Positions 34,691 through 46,100 of a stretch of 64,000 nucleotides of DNA are shown piece by piece. The position numbers and the translations under genes are program-made. The notes under the pieces were generated by a model that did no database searches, was not told the origin of the DNA, and worked only from the letters and a program-made list of their open reading frames with translations. Source of the stretch: Lolium rigidum (Eukaryota; Streptophyta; Magnoliopsida; Poales; Poaceae); the NCBI RefSeq assembly GCF_022539505.1, contig NC_061514.1, positions 214,493,141-214,557,140 on the forward strand. Direction: 5' to 3'. Within the stretch, counting starts at the first letter, position 1; each line of letters opens with the position of its first letter.

Positions 34691-36870
34691 AACAGGGAAA
34701 AGAGCTCAAGTATTACAATAACAGGAAAAATTCTCAAATAACACAACAAGTCGAAATAACTCAAATGATACAAGCCGTACAAATGGCATCATCGGCAAAA
34801 CTGCATTTCTGTTAGGTAGAATTCATCGGAGTGCAAGTAACAACTGACTTTCCATTAGATCTGCAGAGTAGATTATTAAGGATCTGCTCAATCCAAGCTT
34901 GCCTATTTTTCAATTCATGTATCTCATTGACTGTTATGGTTATTTTTGAATCTCTTTCATCTCTTTGCTGCTGAATTATATCAATTGATTCGTGTGCAAA
35001 GGCAGCGATTGTTTGCGCTGGAATGGATGGGACAAGTAGATATCATCTCGACTATCGGATGAATTGGCATTGTCACGGCCGTGCTCGTGGAAAGACCTGG
35101 ACACTTGATGTACATGCCTCGCCATCTGCCTTCCTTGCTCTATTCAGGGCTGAAAACAAGACAAGGCAAGTTACAGAACCATACAATTTGAGAAAACAAC
35201 CATATTAGTTGTCACGTATTTTTGCAAAGCATCAAAACAGGATGGCAGATTTTCACAAAGCATAAGGCATAATATAACAAAGCAAGCTATCAACCCCAAT
35301 GCAACAGGCAGAGCAACCGGATGGCAAATATGAACAAAATAAATCAAGTAACTAGACAATCTGTGCCTAATAAAATAAGCCAGGAAACTGCATAACAGAA
35401 GTCTGTCAATTAAAATTGACACTTGGAAGGGGTGCTTCAGATCCCTTAAGTTCCACAAAAGTGGTCATGTGGACAAAACTACCCAGACATTGTGCAGTTG
35501 GAGAATCTCCAACCCCCTAAATTTCATTATTTTAATCATCGGCCAGCCATGGGAATGCCTCAGATAAACGAGAAATATATCCATTTGGTGCCAAATATAA
35601 ACAAGCAGGACCAATTAAGACAGATTAGACAGCAACCATTCTGGGATTCATATAAACTGACATATTGTTTCAATGTTTAACCCATGAGCCCAATATAAGG
35701 GAAGGAGAAACAAACAAATGAACCATTTTGTGCCTAAAAATAAAAGATGGGTCAGCCACAAAGTAACAACAAATCTTATTTATGATACCTACTGAAGGTG
35801 GATTTCCTACTACAGAAGGTGGCATTGGATTAATCAACAGTGAAACCAGAAAAAAGTCTTACAAAAAACAAATATGCTCATTATATCCCACAACAAGCAT
35901 GCTAGAAAGTGTCAAGGTTTATATGTTTTAATCATTAGTCAACTCAATGAATCAAGGACTAATAACCAACTGAATCATCATCTGACTCATATTCACCAAG
36001 CAAAACATTCTTATCATGTATGGATGAAATCCAGAAGACATAACGGTATGAGGAAGTGCATGAGCAATCAAACATTATGTGGCTGGAATAAAATGCCAAA
36101 TCATTTAAGTTAAGCAGAACAATTAAATTGGTTTAATCATGATCAAACAAAAAATAGATTAGACAGGCAATAGAACAAATTTGAGAAGCTAGCAGGAAAA
36201 TGAACGAAGACGTGCAGTCATATAAATAACATGATTTATTTCAAACCAGTTATCCTATCTATATGGAAGTAAATGTGTTAAACACAAACTGGTTAAAGCA
36301 CGATAAGCATATAAATACAAAAAATGAAAGGTACTTACTGGATTATAGGGGTGATTCAATCCACGATTTGCTGTGTTCCATGTGATAGTGCAACATGAAA
36401 TTACAACAAAGAGTTAGGGTTGCAGCTCTTGAAGAACAAAAACAATGAAGAATTTAAACGTACCAGAGCAATGAGTTCACACATGTACTACAGGATGGCA
36501 AAAGGATAGCAGAAATGAAATAGTAATTGGCATTTACCGTCATTGTTTACAACAAAACATATGGAAATTATAATGTAAAACCTTGTGAACACAGGAGAGC
36601 ACAGAATGGCGGAATATAAAACAACATTTTGCAACGAACAAAATAGACGGCAGCTATGCTCCCAGCACACAACCTGTCACCTGAGAATAAGAAAAGCAAA
36701 CAAACATGTAGGTTTCCTAACAAAAATAGATGAATTACATAGCATGCAATTACTGTTCTAACATTAGGACGAACTAGATAGATATTATAGGGGTGTTTCT
36801 TAAGAGTTTATAGAGCAGGGAACGCTTTGCTAGTCTTAGTATGAACAAGATAAAAATTAAAACTATTTTT
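34691..36870. other. AT-rich intergenic DNA, one possible coding fragment
   Basis: Mostly AT-rich sequence with no domain I can name. The exception is a minus-strand frame from about 35042 to a TAA at 34812, described separately. No repeat ends were found. Confidence 0.5.
34812..35042 (-). pseudogene. Possible C-terminal exon of a plant transposase-like protein
   Basis: About 75 codons end at TAA 34812 with the text IIQQQRDERDSKITITVNEI and RQAWIEQILNNLL. The charged helical style resembles C-terminal ends of CACTA (En/Spm-type) ORFs in grasses, but no catalytic motif is present. A neighbouring frame upstream (35043-35150) may hold more of it. Identification is tentative. Confidence 0.3.
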
Positions 36871-37145
36871 TGCAACACACAGTACAACCATAGACGCTCA
36901 CATGTACATACATACACTCATCACTCACGCACACACACTCTACCCCTTCGAGCACCTCCAGAAACTGCATCCAAGAAACTGATCCGACGGGTATTGAGAT
37001 TGATGAAGTCACCACTAGCACCACAATGTCATCGGGAACGCCGCATCCCACACAAGAATATTCCTCCATTTTTGAGACACCAAAGCGTCAAATCTGGGGG
37101 TGCCACTGCCCTCCTAACCATCCAACCACATGTTGGTTCTCAGTG
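36871..37145. repeat. Dispersed repeat, copy A
   Basis: tgcaacacacagtacaacca ... cttcgagcacctccagaaac ... ccatccaaccacatgttggt is related over its length to 37871-38125. Family unknown. Confidence 0.5.
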
Positions 37146-37581
37146 ATTTGGTACTTGACATGTACTACATGATATCTAATATGAAGTCGGTGTGAGGCTA
37201 ACAAGCGAGGTGCGGCGTCGTTGCTTGACGTGAGTCGGTGTGATGCCATCACAAGATGAAGTGCATGGTCCATGTGATCTGGATTAGGGGATACTAGCAT
37301 AATACCCGTGTGTTGCAACGGGTTAATAACGAAAGATGGCTCTCTCCAAAAATAAAATAAATGGAATATAATCACGATGTCTATGTCCAGGATGTGTCGC
37401 CACATGGTCCTCATTTTTCTTTAGAATCTGTGGTACGTCAGTCTCATACAATGTGCATTATTTTTTGTCACCACTGAGACAACTCTGATGCTCGATCGAT
37501 CGATCCGAGTTGATCAATCGACCGATCTAATTGACATGCTTGAACAAACGATCGAATATTCATAGTATTTATTGAATGATA
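37146..37581. other. Intergenic DNA
   Basis: No gene. Near 37294-37326 the sequence actagcataatacccgtgtg ... gcaacgggtta matches a motif common in grass repeats whose origin I cannot name. A cgatcgatcgatc run lies near 37493-37506. Confidence 0.4.
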
Positions 37582-37837
37582 CTCCCTCCGTGCCAAATAT
37601 AAGGCGTCTAAGGATTAGTTAAAAGTCAATGTTTGTAAAGTTTGACCAAGTTTATACACAAAAATATAAATATTTACAATACTAAATCATTATCAATAGA
37701 TTCACCCTAAAGTATATTTTCTTAATATGTCAATTTGATATTGTAGATGTAAATATTTTTTAAAATATTTGGTCAAAGTTTGTAAGGTTTGACTTTTGAT
37801 CAATCCTTAGACGCCTTAAATTTTGGGACGGAGGGAG
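37582..37837. mobile_element. Stowaway-type MITE, complete
   Basis: Inverted ends ctccctccgtgcc and ggacggagggag are flanked by TA on both sides (37580-37581 and 37838-37839). At 256 bp, with long inner complementarity (taaggcgtctaaggatt against aatccttagacgcctta), it can fold into one hairpin. This is the Tc1/Mariner class of MITE found throughout Triticeae. Confidence 0.93.
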
Positions 37838-37870
37838 TATATCGTAAAAGGTGCCCGTTTTACACCATAT

Positions 37871-38125
37871 TTTTTTACAAAACACGGTACAATATAAATG
37901 CTCACTAAGTACATACACTCGCTCCTATGAACGCACAAATGCACATGCTACCTCTATGAACACCTTCGAGACACTTTGTCTGAGAAACTGATTCGTCGAG
38001 AACACACGTCGAAACGTGGCCCCAACTGAACATATATTTCTCTTTATTAATGAAACACCCACGCGTGAAACATGGTTTTTTTAGCGAGAATGTCACTGCG
38101 CTCCTAAACATGTGGTTGATTCTTG
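37871..38125. repeat. Dispersed repeat, copy B
   Basis: aacacggtacaatataaatg ... aacaccttcgagacactttg ... cctaaacatgtggttgattc aligns with copy A at 36871-37145. The Stowaway MITE lies between the two copies. Confidence 0.5.
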
Positions 38126-38830
38126 TCACTAACCTCTTAAAAGCTGCAGGGTATGAAAGTTTTTTTTTTGAAGGATTTTTAGTTGCATAAGTGTTGAGAT
38201 TTGTATGTCCTACGAATTTTAAAGGGAAAACGCATGCACGTGCAAAAATTAGGAAAAGAAACCTAGAGTCATATGGTTATGAATGAAAGAAAAGTTAGAA
38301 AATTTAAAGTAGCATGGCAAGAGGACCCTAATCAATGGGTCTCTTTTGGCCTTTTTCTTTTTTGCCGACCGTGCCGATCTAACCGGGATTGCCGGACACG
38401 CGTTGATGAACCACGGCAGAGAAGAAAGGACGGATCACCTGCCGATCTTTTACAAAACTATGCTAGAAAGGATATAAAGATTGACTGGTACAAAAGCCAT
38501 CTCCATCAATCTATGCTCGTTATGGAGAGGGTTCCTTAGAGAATAAAAGGGGAGCGAACGAATAAGATGTGTGGCTGAACCGATCTATGCTTCTTTTACC
38601 GATTAGAATTAGGAAAGGGATGTTGATTTTTCTACCTAGTGCTACGGATTGGATTTTGGTCGTGACCTAACTAATCCTGATAAGAACTCCTCATGGAGCC
38701 GATCATGCTGACCTTACTTTTTATGTTCGGGTTGAGTTGTATACACGTTTGACGTACCATCACCAACCACCGCGACCTGTTTTAAATTTAATAGCAAAGA
38801 TAGTTTATATGACAAGATTATGGGGGAGAT
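38126..38830. other. Intergenic DNA, possibly 3' interior of a Copia-like element
   Basis: There is an 88-codon plus-strand frame at 38273-38539 without a recognisable domain. The last bases, tatgggggagat (38819-38830), look like a polypurine tract before a TGTTAG... LTR start. Confidence 0.4.
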
Positions 38831-39193
38831 TGTTAGTAGTAATCTTATCAATGTGGTTGGCTAGTAAAGGAGCTAGCTTAGTCAAGTATACAAGGTATGT
38901 AGAGAGAATTGTAGAATGGGGATGTTCTAGAGTAAGATATTTACGAGTAGTATGAAATATCTAGAGTTTGTAGAGTATTCTAGAAGTATGGTATAGGGTT
39001 TGGATTCTGGCACATGGCAACAATCTAAAGGGTCATGTATAAAAGTATAAATAGAGTATCACCCCTCCCATGTAAGTAAGCTTTGTGCCACTGAGATATC
39101 CAATAAAGCTTCCTAGTAGTAGAAGCCCTGTGTGTAAGTGTATGTGAGGCACAAGCTTCCTAGTATTATAAGCCCTGTGTGTGAAGCACATCA
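38831..39193 (+). repeat. Possible Copia-type 3' LTR
   Basis: It starts TGTTAGTAGTAATC right after a purine run. A TATA box, tataaata, is at 39046-39053 and a poly(A) signal, aataaa, at 39102-39107, with about 50 bp between, as in short plant Copia LTRs. The right end is uncertain (agcacatca near 39193); no second LTR was seen. Confidence 0.45.
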
Positions 39194-39494
39194 AGGTGTG
39201 TGAAGCACATCAAGACAGAGAGCTCGAGGAGTGGCATGGCCAAATGCGTAGGTTCCTGCCATCTGCCATGCGCATTGAGAGCAGGTCGGAGCTGGATCTA
39301 TGGGACTTCCCTGTCGATGCTTTTCTAGACGGAAGAATCAGTATTAACTCGCGGGGGGGCATAGGTGTAATTTTTCGGAAATTTATGGGTAGTTTGAAGT
39401 TGGACGAAAATTTTGGCACACAGGTTTAACTAGATTGGATTGCATGACAGTAAACCAAGTCTAGATACTTACATGCTAATATAAATCTCACTTA
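39194..39494. other. Unassigned sequence
   Basis: An 82-codon plus-strand frame at 39181-39429 has no domain that I recognise. It could be a host-gene fragment or chance. Confidence 0.35.
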
Positions 39495-40469
39495 TGTCTA
39501 GATTCGGATGTATATAGACACATTCTAGTTGACCAAGACATGCTTGAACCTTCTATGGTAACCGACCAAAACGTGTAGGGGGGAGGGGGTCTGGTTACCT
39601 CGACGGTGGCTTCGTGTAGTCATACTCGGCATCCTTGCGGGTCATGTCGACGACGGCGGGGGTGCTGCGGTTGCGGTGGGCGTTGGCATCGAGGAAGCAG
39701 ATCTGGGGCGGTCGATGATGGGTTCGGGGAAGCAGATCTGAAACGAGGGAGTAGGTGAAGCAGATCCGGTGCAGTGCACGGCGTCGTTGGTGAAGCAGAT
39801 CAGGTACGGCAGACGAGGGAGTCGGTGAACTCAGATAGTGCAGTGCACGGCGGCGTTAGTGAAGCGGATCTGGTGCTGCGGACGAAGCAGTCGGTGAAGC
39901 AGATCCGTTGCAGTACACGGCGGTGTTCGTGAAGCGGATCTGGTTCTGCAGACGAGGGAGTCGGTGACCTCAGGTAGGTGAGGTGGTAGGCCGGCTAAGT
40001 ACGGCTAGGATATTCCGGTGCGATGGTCCGGTAGGTGAGAGATGATGGGCCTGGAGTATTGCGACAGATTTTTGGCGGAAATGGGGAAGACGAAAGGAAG
40101 GCGGTAGACTATATATATCAGAGGGGATGTGTAAATTACGAACGAGACCCCAACCCACGCCGGCTTCACTTGTCTGCCATTGCGCATTGGTAATAGGGGT
40201 CGAATGGGAATTCGAAATATGTGTATGGAGGTTTTGGCGCTCAACTCGTATTTTGAATCTCCCTGGTGTATAAGCAGTACAGTATACTAGATATTGAATC
40301 ATAGACCAGGAAAGACAAGTACATTAGTACAAAAATACTGTAATGTCTACATTGCATGATGCTAATCTACCTTGCGTTAGTATTTGTAGTGGTAGCTAAG
40401 TGGTGCAAGGAAGACATATTTGTAATTTCTACAACTAAGATATGTCTATATACATCCGTATTAGACAAA
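39495..40469. repeat. ~975-bp segment bounded by inverted repeats, with a minisatellite inside
   Basis: 39495-39531 (tgtctagattcggatgtata ...) is inverted at 40432-40469 (... tatacatccgtattagaca) with few mismatches. Inside, 39690-39975 holds three to four imperfect units of about 65 bp built on gtgaagc(a/g)gatc and cagacgagggagtcggtga. It could be a foldback or MITE-like element, or a MITE opened by an insertion. Confidence 0.55.
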
Positions 40470-40797
40470 ACTAAGGCACCTCCTTTTAGACGAAGGTAAT
40501 ATTACTTTTGAATCTCTTTGTACTAATGTTGATGATTTTTAATAGATCTTCAGAGTTTCGCAGAAAAAAACTAGGCTCCTCTCGAGAAACAAATAAGCAT
40601 CCAATTAATTAAGTACGCGGGCGGTTATTATTATTTTAACAGGGAAACTGCATTCGTGCCCTATGGCCCGTCATCTTCAAAACCGTCCAAATGCATGCAT
40701 CTAGCGGTTTCCGAGCCACAGCGTGGCGGTTAACATTCGTCTTCCTCATTTCGTCTTCTCCCTGACACTCTCGCTTGTGCCCCTCTCGCTACCCTCC
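40470..40797 (+). other. Upstream region of the exonuclease pseudogene
   Basis: Pyrimidine-rich leader-like sequence before 40798 (cttcctcatttcgtcttctc) and a CATGCATG-type element near 40693. No clear TATA box. Confidence 0.4.
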
Positions 40798-41529
40798 ATG
40801 GAAGCGTTCTACCACGGGCACACTTTCCTCGCTCATGGATAAACCACCATTACAGCGAACTATACCAATATGGCGTCTAAGGTGGAGGAACACATCAACA
40901 AAATCTAGTTGATCCTGGAGAAAGAAGACTCGTACAAAATTGTTGGCCTAGACATAGAGTACACCTATGGGCCTGAACAGAAGGCTGCCCTCATACAGTT
41001 GTGCATGGGCACGGACTGCCTCCTGTACCAGATTTCCTCGGCCGACCAGCCATGCCCCAAACTCGCTGACTTTCTTGTCAAGCCTAACATTACATTTGCA
41101 GGTGTCGACATCGGCAACGACATTACCAGGCTTGGGCGTTGCAACCTCTCGGTGGCAAACTTTGTGGAAATCCAGAAAAGGTGGAAGCCTGCCGATTCCA
41201 CTAACAATAAGGATTCGTTGGCTGACTATGTTGCGGCCATTATAGACAACCAATACAAATCTTTCATGAAAAAACTTACGCAGGAGGAACACAAGTTGTG
41301 GAAGCAGGTGCCCTTGTCCATGAATCATATCCTGTATGCAAGCATCGACGCATACGCGATATATGAGGTATACAGGCGAATAGTGAACTTTGAGAAAGGT
41401 CAAAAAAATTTGGCGGAATTCCAGGATAGCGGGAGTTACAATAATAATAATAATAATAATAAGAAGAAGAAGAAGAAGAAGAAGAGCAGCATGGTACAGG
41501 CTGTGGAAGCTGAAGAGGAAGACCACTGA
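40798..41529 (+). pseudogene. WRN-type 3'-5' exonuclease (DEDDy) gene with two in-frame stops
   Basis: A frame from ATG 40798 (MEAFYHGHTFLAHG) to TGA 41527-41529 reads as a plant Werner-like exonuclease. It carries motif I DIEYT (D and E, near 40950), a motif II region FAGVDIGNDITRL, and motif III YASIDAYAIYEVY (Y and D), the DEDDy set for removing nucleotides from 3' ends. Two single-codon stops interrupt the N-terminal part: TAA at 40840-40842 (a CAA-to-TAA change would explain it) and TAG at 40906-40908. The remaining 206 codons after the second stop hold the whole catalytic domain, but the next in-frame ATG lies past motif I. The C-terminus has poly-Asn and poly-Lys from a microsatellite. 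It is single exon. It may be a recent pseudogene or an allele-specific defect. Confidence 0.85.
41440..41484 (+). repeat. AAT/AAG microsatellite within the exonuclease frame
   Basis: (aat)n followed by (aag)n stays in frame and encodes seven Asn and eight Lys residues. Confidence 0.95.
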
Positions 41530-41868
41530 AAAGGATAGCCTAGTGTTAAAAGTAGTACAGTACTAGTATGTATACGATCGTGCGTGTATGCACCCAGTGA
41601 TAAGTAGTTCTGTACATCCAGCTATATTTTATCTTGCAAGTAGTGTTAAAAGTAGTACAATACTACCGTAGTATGTATGACCATGTGTGTATGCTCCCAG
41701 TGTCGTGAGTACATAACTGATGAGTATAAAATAAGATTCACAAAAAGTATATAATAATAATATGTATGGTAGATCTTTTTTTTATCTTGCATACTCCCTA
41801 CGATCCATAATAAGTGTGTCGTTTCACTCTAACATCATCCACTGTGTTGTCCACAACAACTATCCTCA
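41530..41868. repeat. 3' flank of the exonuclease gene with a 100-bp direct duplication
   Basis: 41541-41605 (tagtgttaaaagtagtacag ...) is repeated at 41641-41705 with few changes. A truncated MITE start (actccctacgatccataa) lies near 41793. Confidence 0.7.
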
Positions 41869-42069
41869 GGCTGGCCATAGTGGTAAGTATCATGTTATAG
41901 TATCATGCATATGATACCTATCTATGGTACTATCTCTATAGTGGTTAGTATCATGAAGTAGTATCATAGTTATGCTATATTTATTACTTTTTAGAATCTC
42001 AATGCAAATGTGTGCACAAGATTTATTTGGCATTAACTTTTCTCGTGACATGCGCTATGATACAGTATC
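41869..42069. mobile_element. MITE, left part, split by the CRM-type element
   Basis: It starts ggctggccatagtgg. The right part, ending ctatggccagcc, resumes at 50501-50615. Together they make a MITE of about 310 bp with inverted ends. The flanking tca on both sides could be its own duplication. A third, truncated copy lies at 1231-1350. Confidence 0.85.
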
Positions 42070-43091
42070 TGATGAGATCTGAGATCTAGGGTTTGGACTG
42101 ATCTCGCGATTTGACCAAAATCCACGGGGAAAAGGTGGGAGAGCGCGAGGAACACGAAGAACACGAGGAACACCGGTACTCACGCACGCACACCAACCCG
42201 ATACACCCGATACTTACCCCCGTGGCTCGATGGACCACGCCAATAGAATCATCCGGAAGAGGCACGCGGCAGAATTCCCGGTGAGAGATTGGTGTTGGAG
42301 AAAAGAGATTGGTGAGGGAGAGAGAGTGGCTTGCACTAGAATCTCACTCAACAATATCCAAATCAACAACAAGAGTGCCTTGATTACAAAGGGATGCTTG
42401 TCCAAGATGGATGCTAACCCTAGGGAGAATAAGCTCAAAGTTGGTTTAAGCTCAAAATTATGTCTAAGGGGTAAAGGAGGGGTCCAGGTTGCTTATATAG
42501 GCCTACATGGCCAGCAAGGCGAAAAGGTACATAAGTTTGGTGAGGAAATCCCGTCGGATCCGGTCCTGGGGCCGGTCAGATCAGGCCTGGGACCGGGTGG
42601 TCCGGTCGTGGGGCCGGTCGACCGGTCGCCAACCGGAAATGTCGCAGATCTCCGTCCGGTTGGCCCCCGGTACGACGCCCGGTCGGGACCGAGGGAAATC
42701 CGGTTTGGCGACCGGTTGACCGGGCCTGGGACCGGACGGTCCGGTCGTGGGGCCGGTCAACCGGGTCCTGGGCCGGCCAGCTTCCTCTCTTCCTTCGAGT
42801 GCTTCGAGTGACGTCGGGTCCAGCTTCGTGCTCATCTTCAAGTCCCGCTGCTCGTCTCCTTCCCTTGACCATGGTGTGTCCTTCTCTCCGGGGTCTTGAT
42901 GCACCTTGTACCTAATGACACAAAGTACGTCGGCATGAGGTAGCATTCCATCCAAAGGGGTACCGAGATCAAGGGTGGTGAGGAGCGAGTTCACCTTATC
43001 ATGTAGCGCTTTAACTCGAGCCCGAGTCATTGGTCCACTTGGGGGACTTGTTGGTTTTGGTGTGGAGGTGTCCGAAGGCCACCCCGCATCA
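42070..43091 (-). repeat. 3' LTR of the CRM-like element
   Basis: 1022 bp. It lacks the 16-bp block gtggataacttaggca present in the other LTR near 49928. The stretch 42545-42780 is built of CCGGTC-type repeats. It also encodes the C-terminal part of pol. Confidence 0.95.
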
Positions 43092-43156
43092 TCTCCCCCC
43101 CCTTGGGAAAGAGTCGTCCTCGACTCGTGTTCCTCTTCATCTTCATGATATGGCGA
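42581..43156 (-). pseudogene. pol: C-terminal pol extension overlapping the polypurine tract and LTR
   Basis: Directly after TAA 43157-43159 the same frame continues (SPYHEDEEEHESRTTLSQ), crosses the polypurine tract as QGGG, enters the LTR at 43091 as DDAGW, and continues (GPMTRARVKALHDKVNSLL, PHADVLCVIRYKVHQDPGEK) to 42581. The wording is that of CRM/chromovirus integrase tails. So more than 500 bp of LTR is protein-coding in ancestry. The single stop cuts this copy off. The low-complexity TGPTTGPSGPRPGQP end comes from the CCGGTC repeats and may lie beyond the true terminus. Confidence 0.75.
43092..43106 (-). promoter_or_regulatory. Polypurine tract of the CRM-like element
   Basis: Minus strand aagggggggagatgatg: the purine run abuts the LTR start TGATG and is in the pol reading frame. 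Confidence 0.85.
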
Positions 43157-46100
43157 TTAGTCCGAAACGTTGAACGTGTTGCTCACCAAGTACTTGGAGG
43201 TCGGGATGTCGATGATGTAGGCGTTGTTGTTGATGCGTTTGAGGACCTTGAAGGGCCCATCTTCTCTTGGCTTGAGCTTTGAGTTGCGTTCATGAGGGAA
43301 TCTTTCCTTCCGGAGGTGGATCCAAACGGTCGCCTTCCTCAAAGATGTGTTCCTTCTTCTTGGCGTTGAGGCGTGTAGCTTGACGAAGCACATGGTCGTG
43401 AATGGTTTCTCTTGTTTCTTCATGTAGTTTCTTCATGGCGGCGGTGCGCTTGTCGAAGTCCATGTTTGTCCTCTCATGAAGGGGAAGTGGTAGTATGTCG
43501 AGTGCCGTGGGAGGTTCGAAGCCGTAGACGATCATGAAGGGACTCCTTGATGTTGTAGAGTGCTTGGCTCGATTGTAGGCGAACTCCGCGTGTGGGAGAC
43601 ACTCTTCCAATGACTTCAAGTTTTTCTTCACGAGTATGCGTAGAAGAGTTGAGAGGCTTCTATTGACCACTTCCGTTTGTCCATCCGTTTGCGGGTGGGA
43701 GGAGGATGAGAACAAGAGCTTCACTCCAAACTTTTCCATGAGCGACTTCCATAGATAGCTCATAAACTTGACATCTCGATCCGACACAATGCTTGCCGGA
43801 ATCCCGTGTAGGCGGACAATTCCCTTGAAAAACAACGAAGCAATGTGTGAAGCATCATCGGTCTTATGGCATGGTATGAAATGAGCCATTTTAGAGAACC
43901 TATCCACTACCACAAAAATCGAATCATGCCCATGTTTTGTTCGTGGTAATCCTAGGACGAAATCCATGCTAATATCCGACCAAGGTGCATGAGGAATAGG
44001 TAATGGAGTGTAAAGACCATAAGGGTTGGCGGTAGACTTAGCTTGAAGGCAGGTGGTGCACCGGCGGCAAAGGCGTTCCACGTCGCGGTACATTCTTGGC
44101 CAATAGTAGTGGGTGGAAAGCATTGCATATGTCTTCTCTCGTCCAAACTGTCCCATGAGGCCACCTCCATGTGACTCTTGCAAAAGTAACTTTCGAAGAG
44201 AAGATTCGGGAAATCAAATTTTGTTGGCTTTAAACAAGTAGCCATCATGCATGTAGAAATCATCAACTCCTCGTTCAACGGAGCACTTCGCAAATATTGG
44301 TGCAAAGAAAGAATCGGAGGGATAGAGTTCTTTGATCTCTTCATGTCCCAAGACATGAAAATCCAAGCGAGTAAGCAAAAGGGTATTTTTGCGGGAAAGA
44401 GCATCCGCCACTACATTGTCCTTGCCCTTCTTGTATTTGATTACATACGGGAAGGACTCAATGAACTCAACCCATTTTGCATGCCGTTTGTTCAAATTCT
44501 GTTGGCTTTTCAAGTACTTCAAAGACTCATGGTCGGAATGAATGATAAACTCTTTTGGCCAAAGATAGTGTTGCCAAATTTCAAGAACACGAACCAAAGC
44601 ATAGAGTTCCTTGTCATAAATAGGATAGTTGAGGCGTGCGCCATCCAACTTCTCACTATAATATGCCACGGGTTTGCCATCTTGCATAAGAACGCCACCG
44701 ATGCCAATTCCACTAGCATCACACTCAATCTCAAAAGTTTTTGCAAAGTTTGGAAGGACGAGAAGGGGAGCTTCGGTAAGACGTTTCTTCAACTCATCAA
44801 AAGCATTTTGTTGGGCCTTGCCCCACACAAACGGAACATTCTTCTTGGTAAGCTCATTCAAAGGGCAAGCAATAGAGCTAAAATCTTTCACAAAACGGCG
44901 GTAGAAACCGGCAAGTCCATGAAAACTTCGGACTTGACCAACATTTGTAGGGGTAGGCCAATTGTGGATGGCCTCCACCTTGGAAGAATCAACTTCAATC
45001 CCATTAGCGGAAACCACAAATCCAAGGAAAACCAACTTGTTTTGAGCAAAGGTGCACTTGGGGAGGTTTGCATAAAGCTTCTCATGACGCAAGATGCATA
45101 AGACTTCTCTCACATGTTGCACATGGTCCTCGAGATTTTTGCTATAAATGAGAATATCATCGAAATAGACAACCACACTCTTGCCAATGAGAGGACGCAA
45201 GATGTGATTCATGAGACGCATAAAAGTTGATGGAGCATTGGAAAGACCAAATGGCATAACAAGCCATTCATATAGACCAAGTTTGGTCTTGAATGCCATT
45301 TTCCATTCATCACCAATTGCCATGCGGATTTGGTGGTAGCCACTACGCAAATCGACTTTAGAGAAAATCGTGGCACCACTAAGCTCATCAAGCATATCAT
45401 CTAAACGTGGAATGGGATGGCGATAACGAACGGTAATGGCATTGATGGGCCGGCAATCCATACACATTCGTTGCGTCTCATCCGGTTTAGGCACAAGAAT
45501 CACGGGAACCGCACGAGGACTAAGGCTTTCGCGAACGTACCCTTTAGCGAGGAGATCTTGTATTTGGCGTTGAATCTCCTTTGTATCTTTGGGGTTGGTG
45601 CGGTAGGCGGCACGGTTTGGGAGCGGGGCGTCGGGGATGAGGTCGATGCGGTGCTCTATGCCCCGAAGCGGTGGAAGTCCACGAGGAAGCTCGTCGGGGA
45701 AGACATCTTGAAACTCCTTCAAAAGAGATAACAAAGACGAAGGAATGGTGGTTAAGTCGTTAGTCTCCGATGACGGTCCCTTGCAAATGAGCATGTAGTG
45801 CAAAGTGGTGGATGGGTTTGCTTGCACTTCTCTCCACTCGCTTTTGGTGGCTAGGAGTACGCTCTTTCGCTCACTCATGTATGGCTTGTGGCGCTCACTC
45901 TCCATTTGGTGGGTCGCTCCCTCACCTCTCAACTCACTATGGTGGATGTGATGTTGTGCCCTCGCTAAAGCCTTCGCATTGTCCGCGATGATTTGGCTAG
46001 GAGTCATGGGGCGTAGCTCGAACTTCTTATCCTTGACCTTGAAGGTGTATGCATTGGTGTGTCCATCATGTATAGCCTTCTTGTCAAATTGCCATGGGAG

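Noticed and set aside
39181..39429. An 82-codon frame considered as a gene fragment.
   Set aside because: No motif, and it starts in the probable LTR end; kept only as unassigned sequence.
40948..41526. A 192-codon minus-strand frame opposite the exonuclease.
   Set aside because: Antisense shadow; the plus strand carries the DEDDy motifs.
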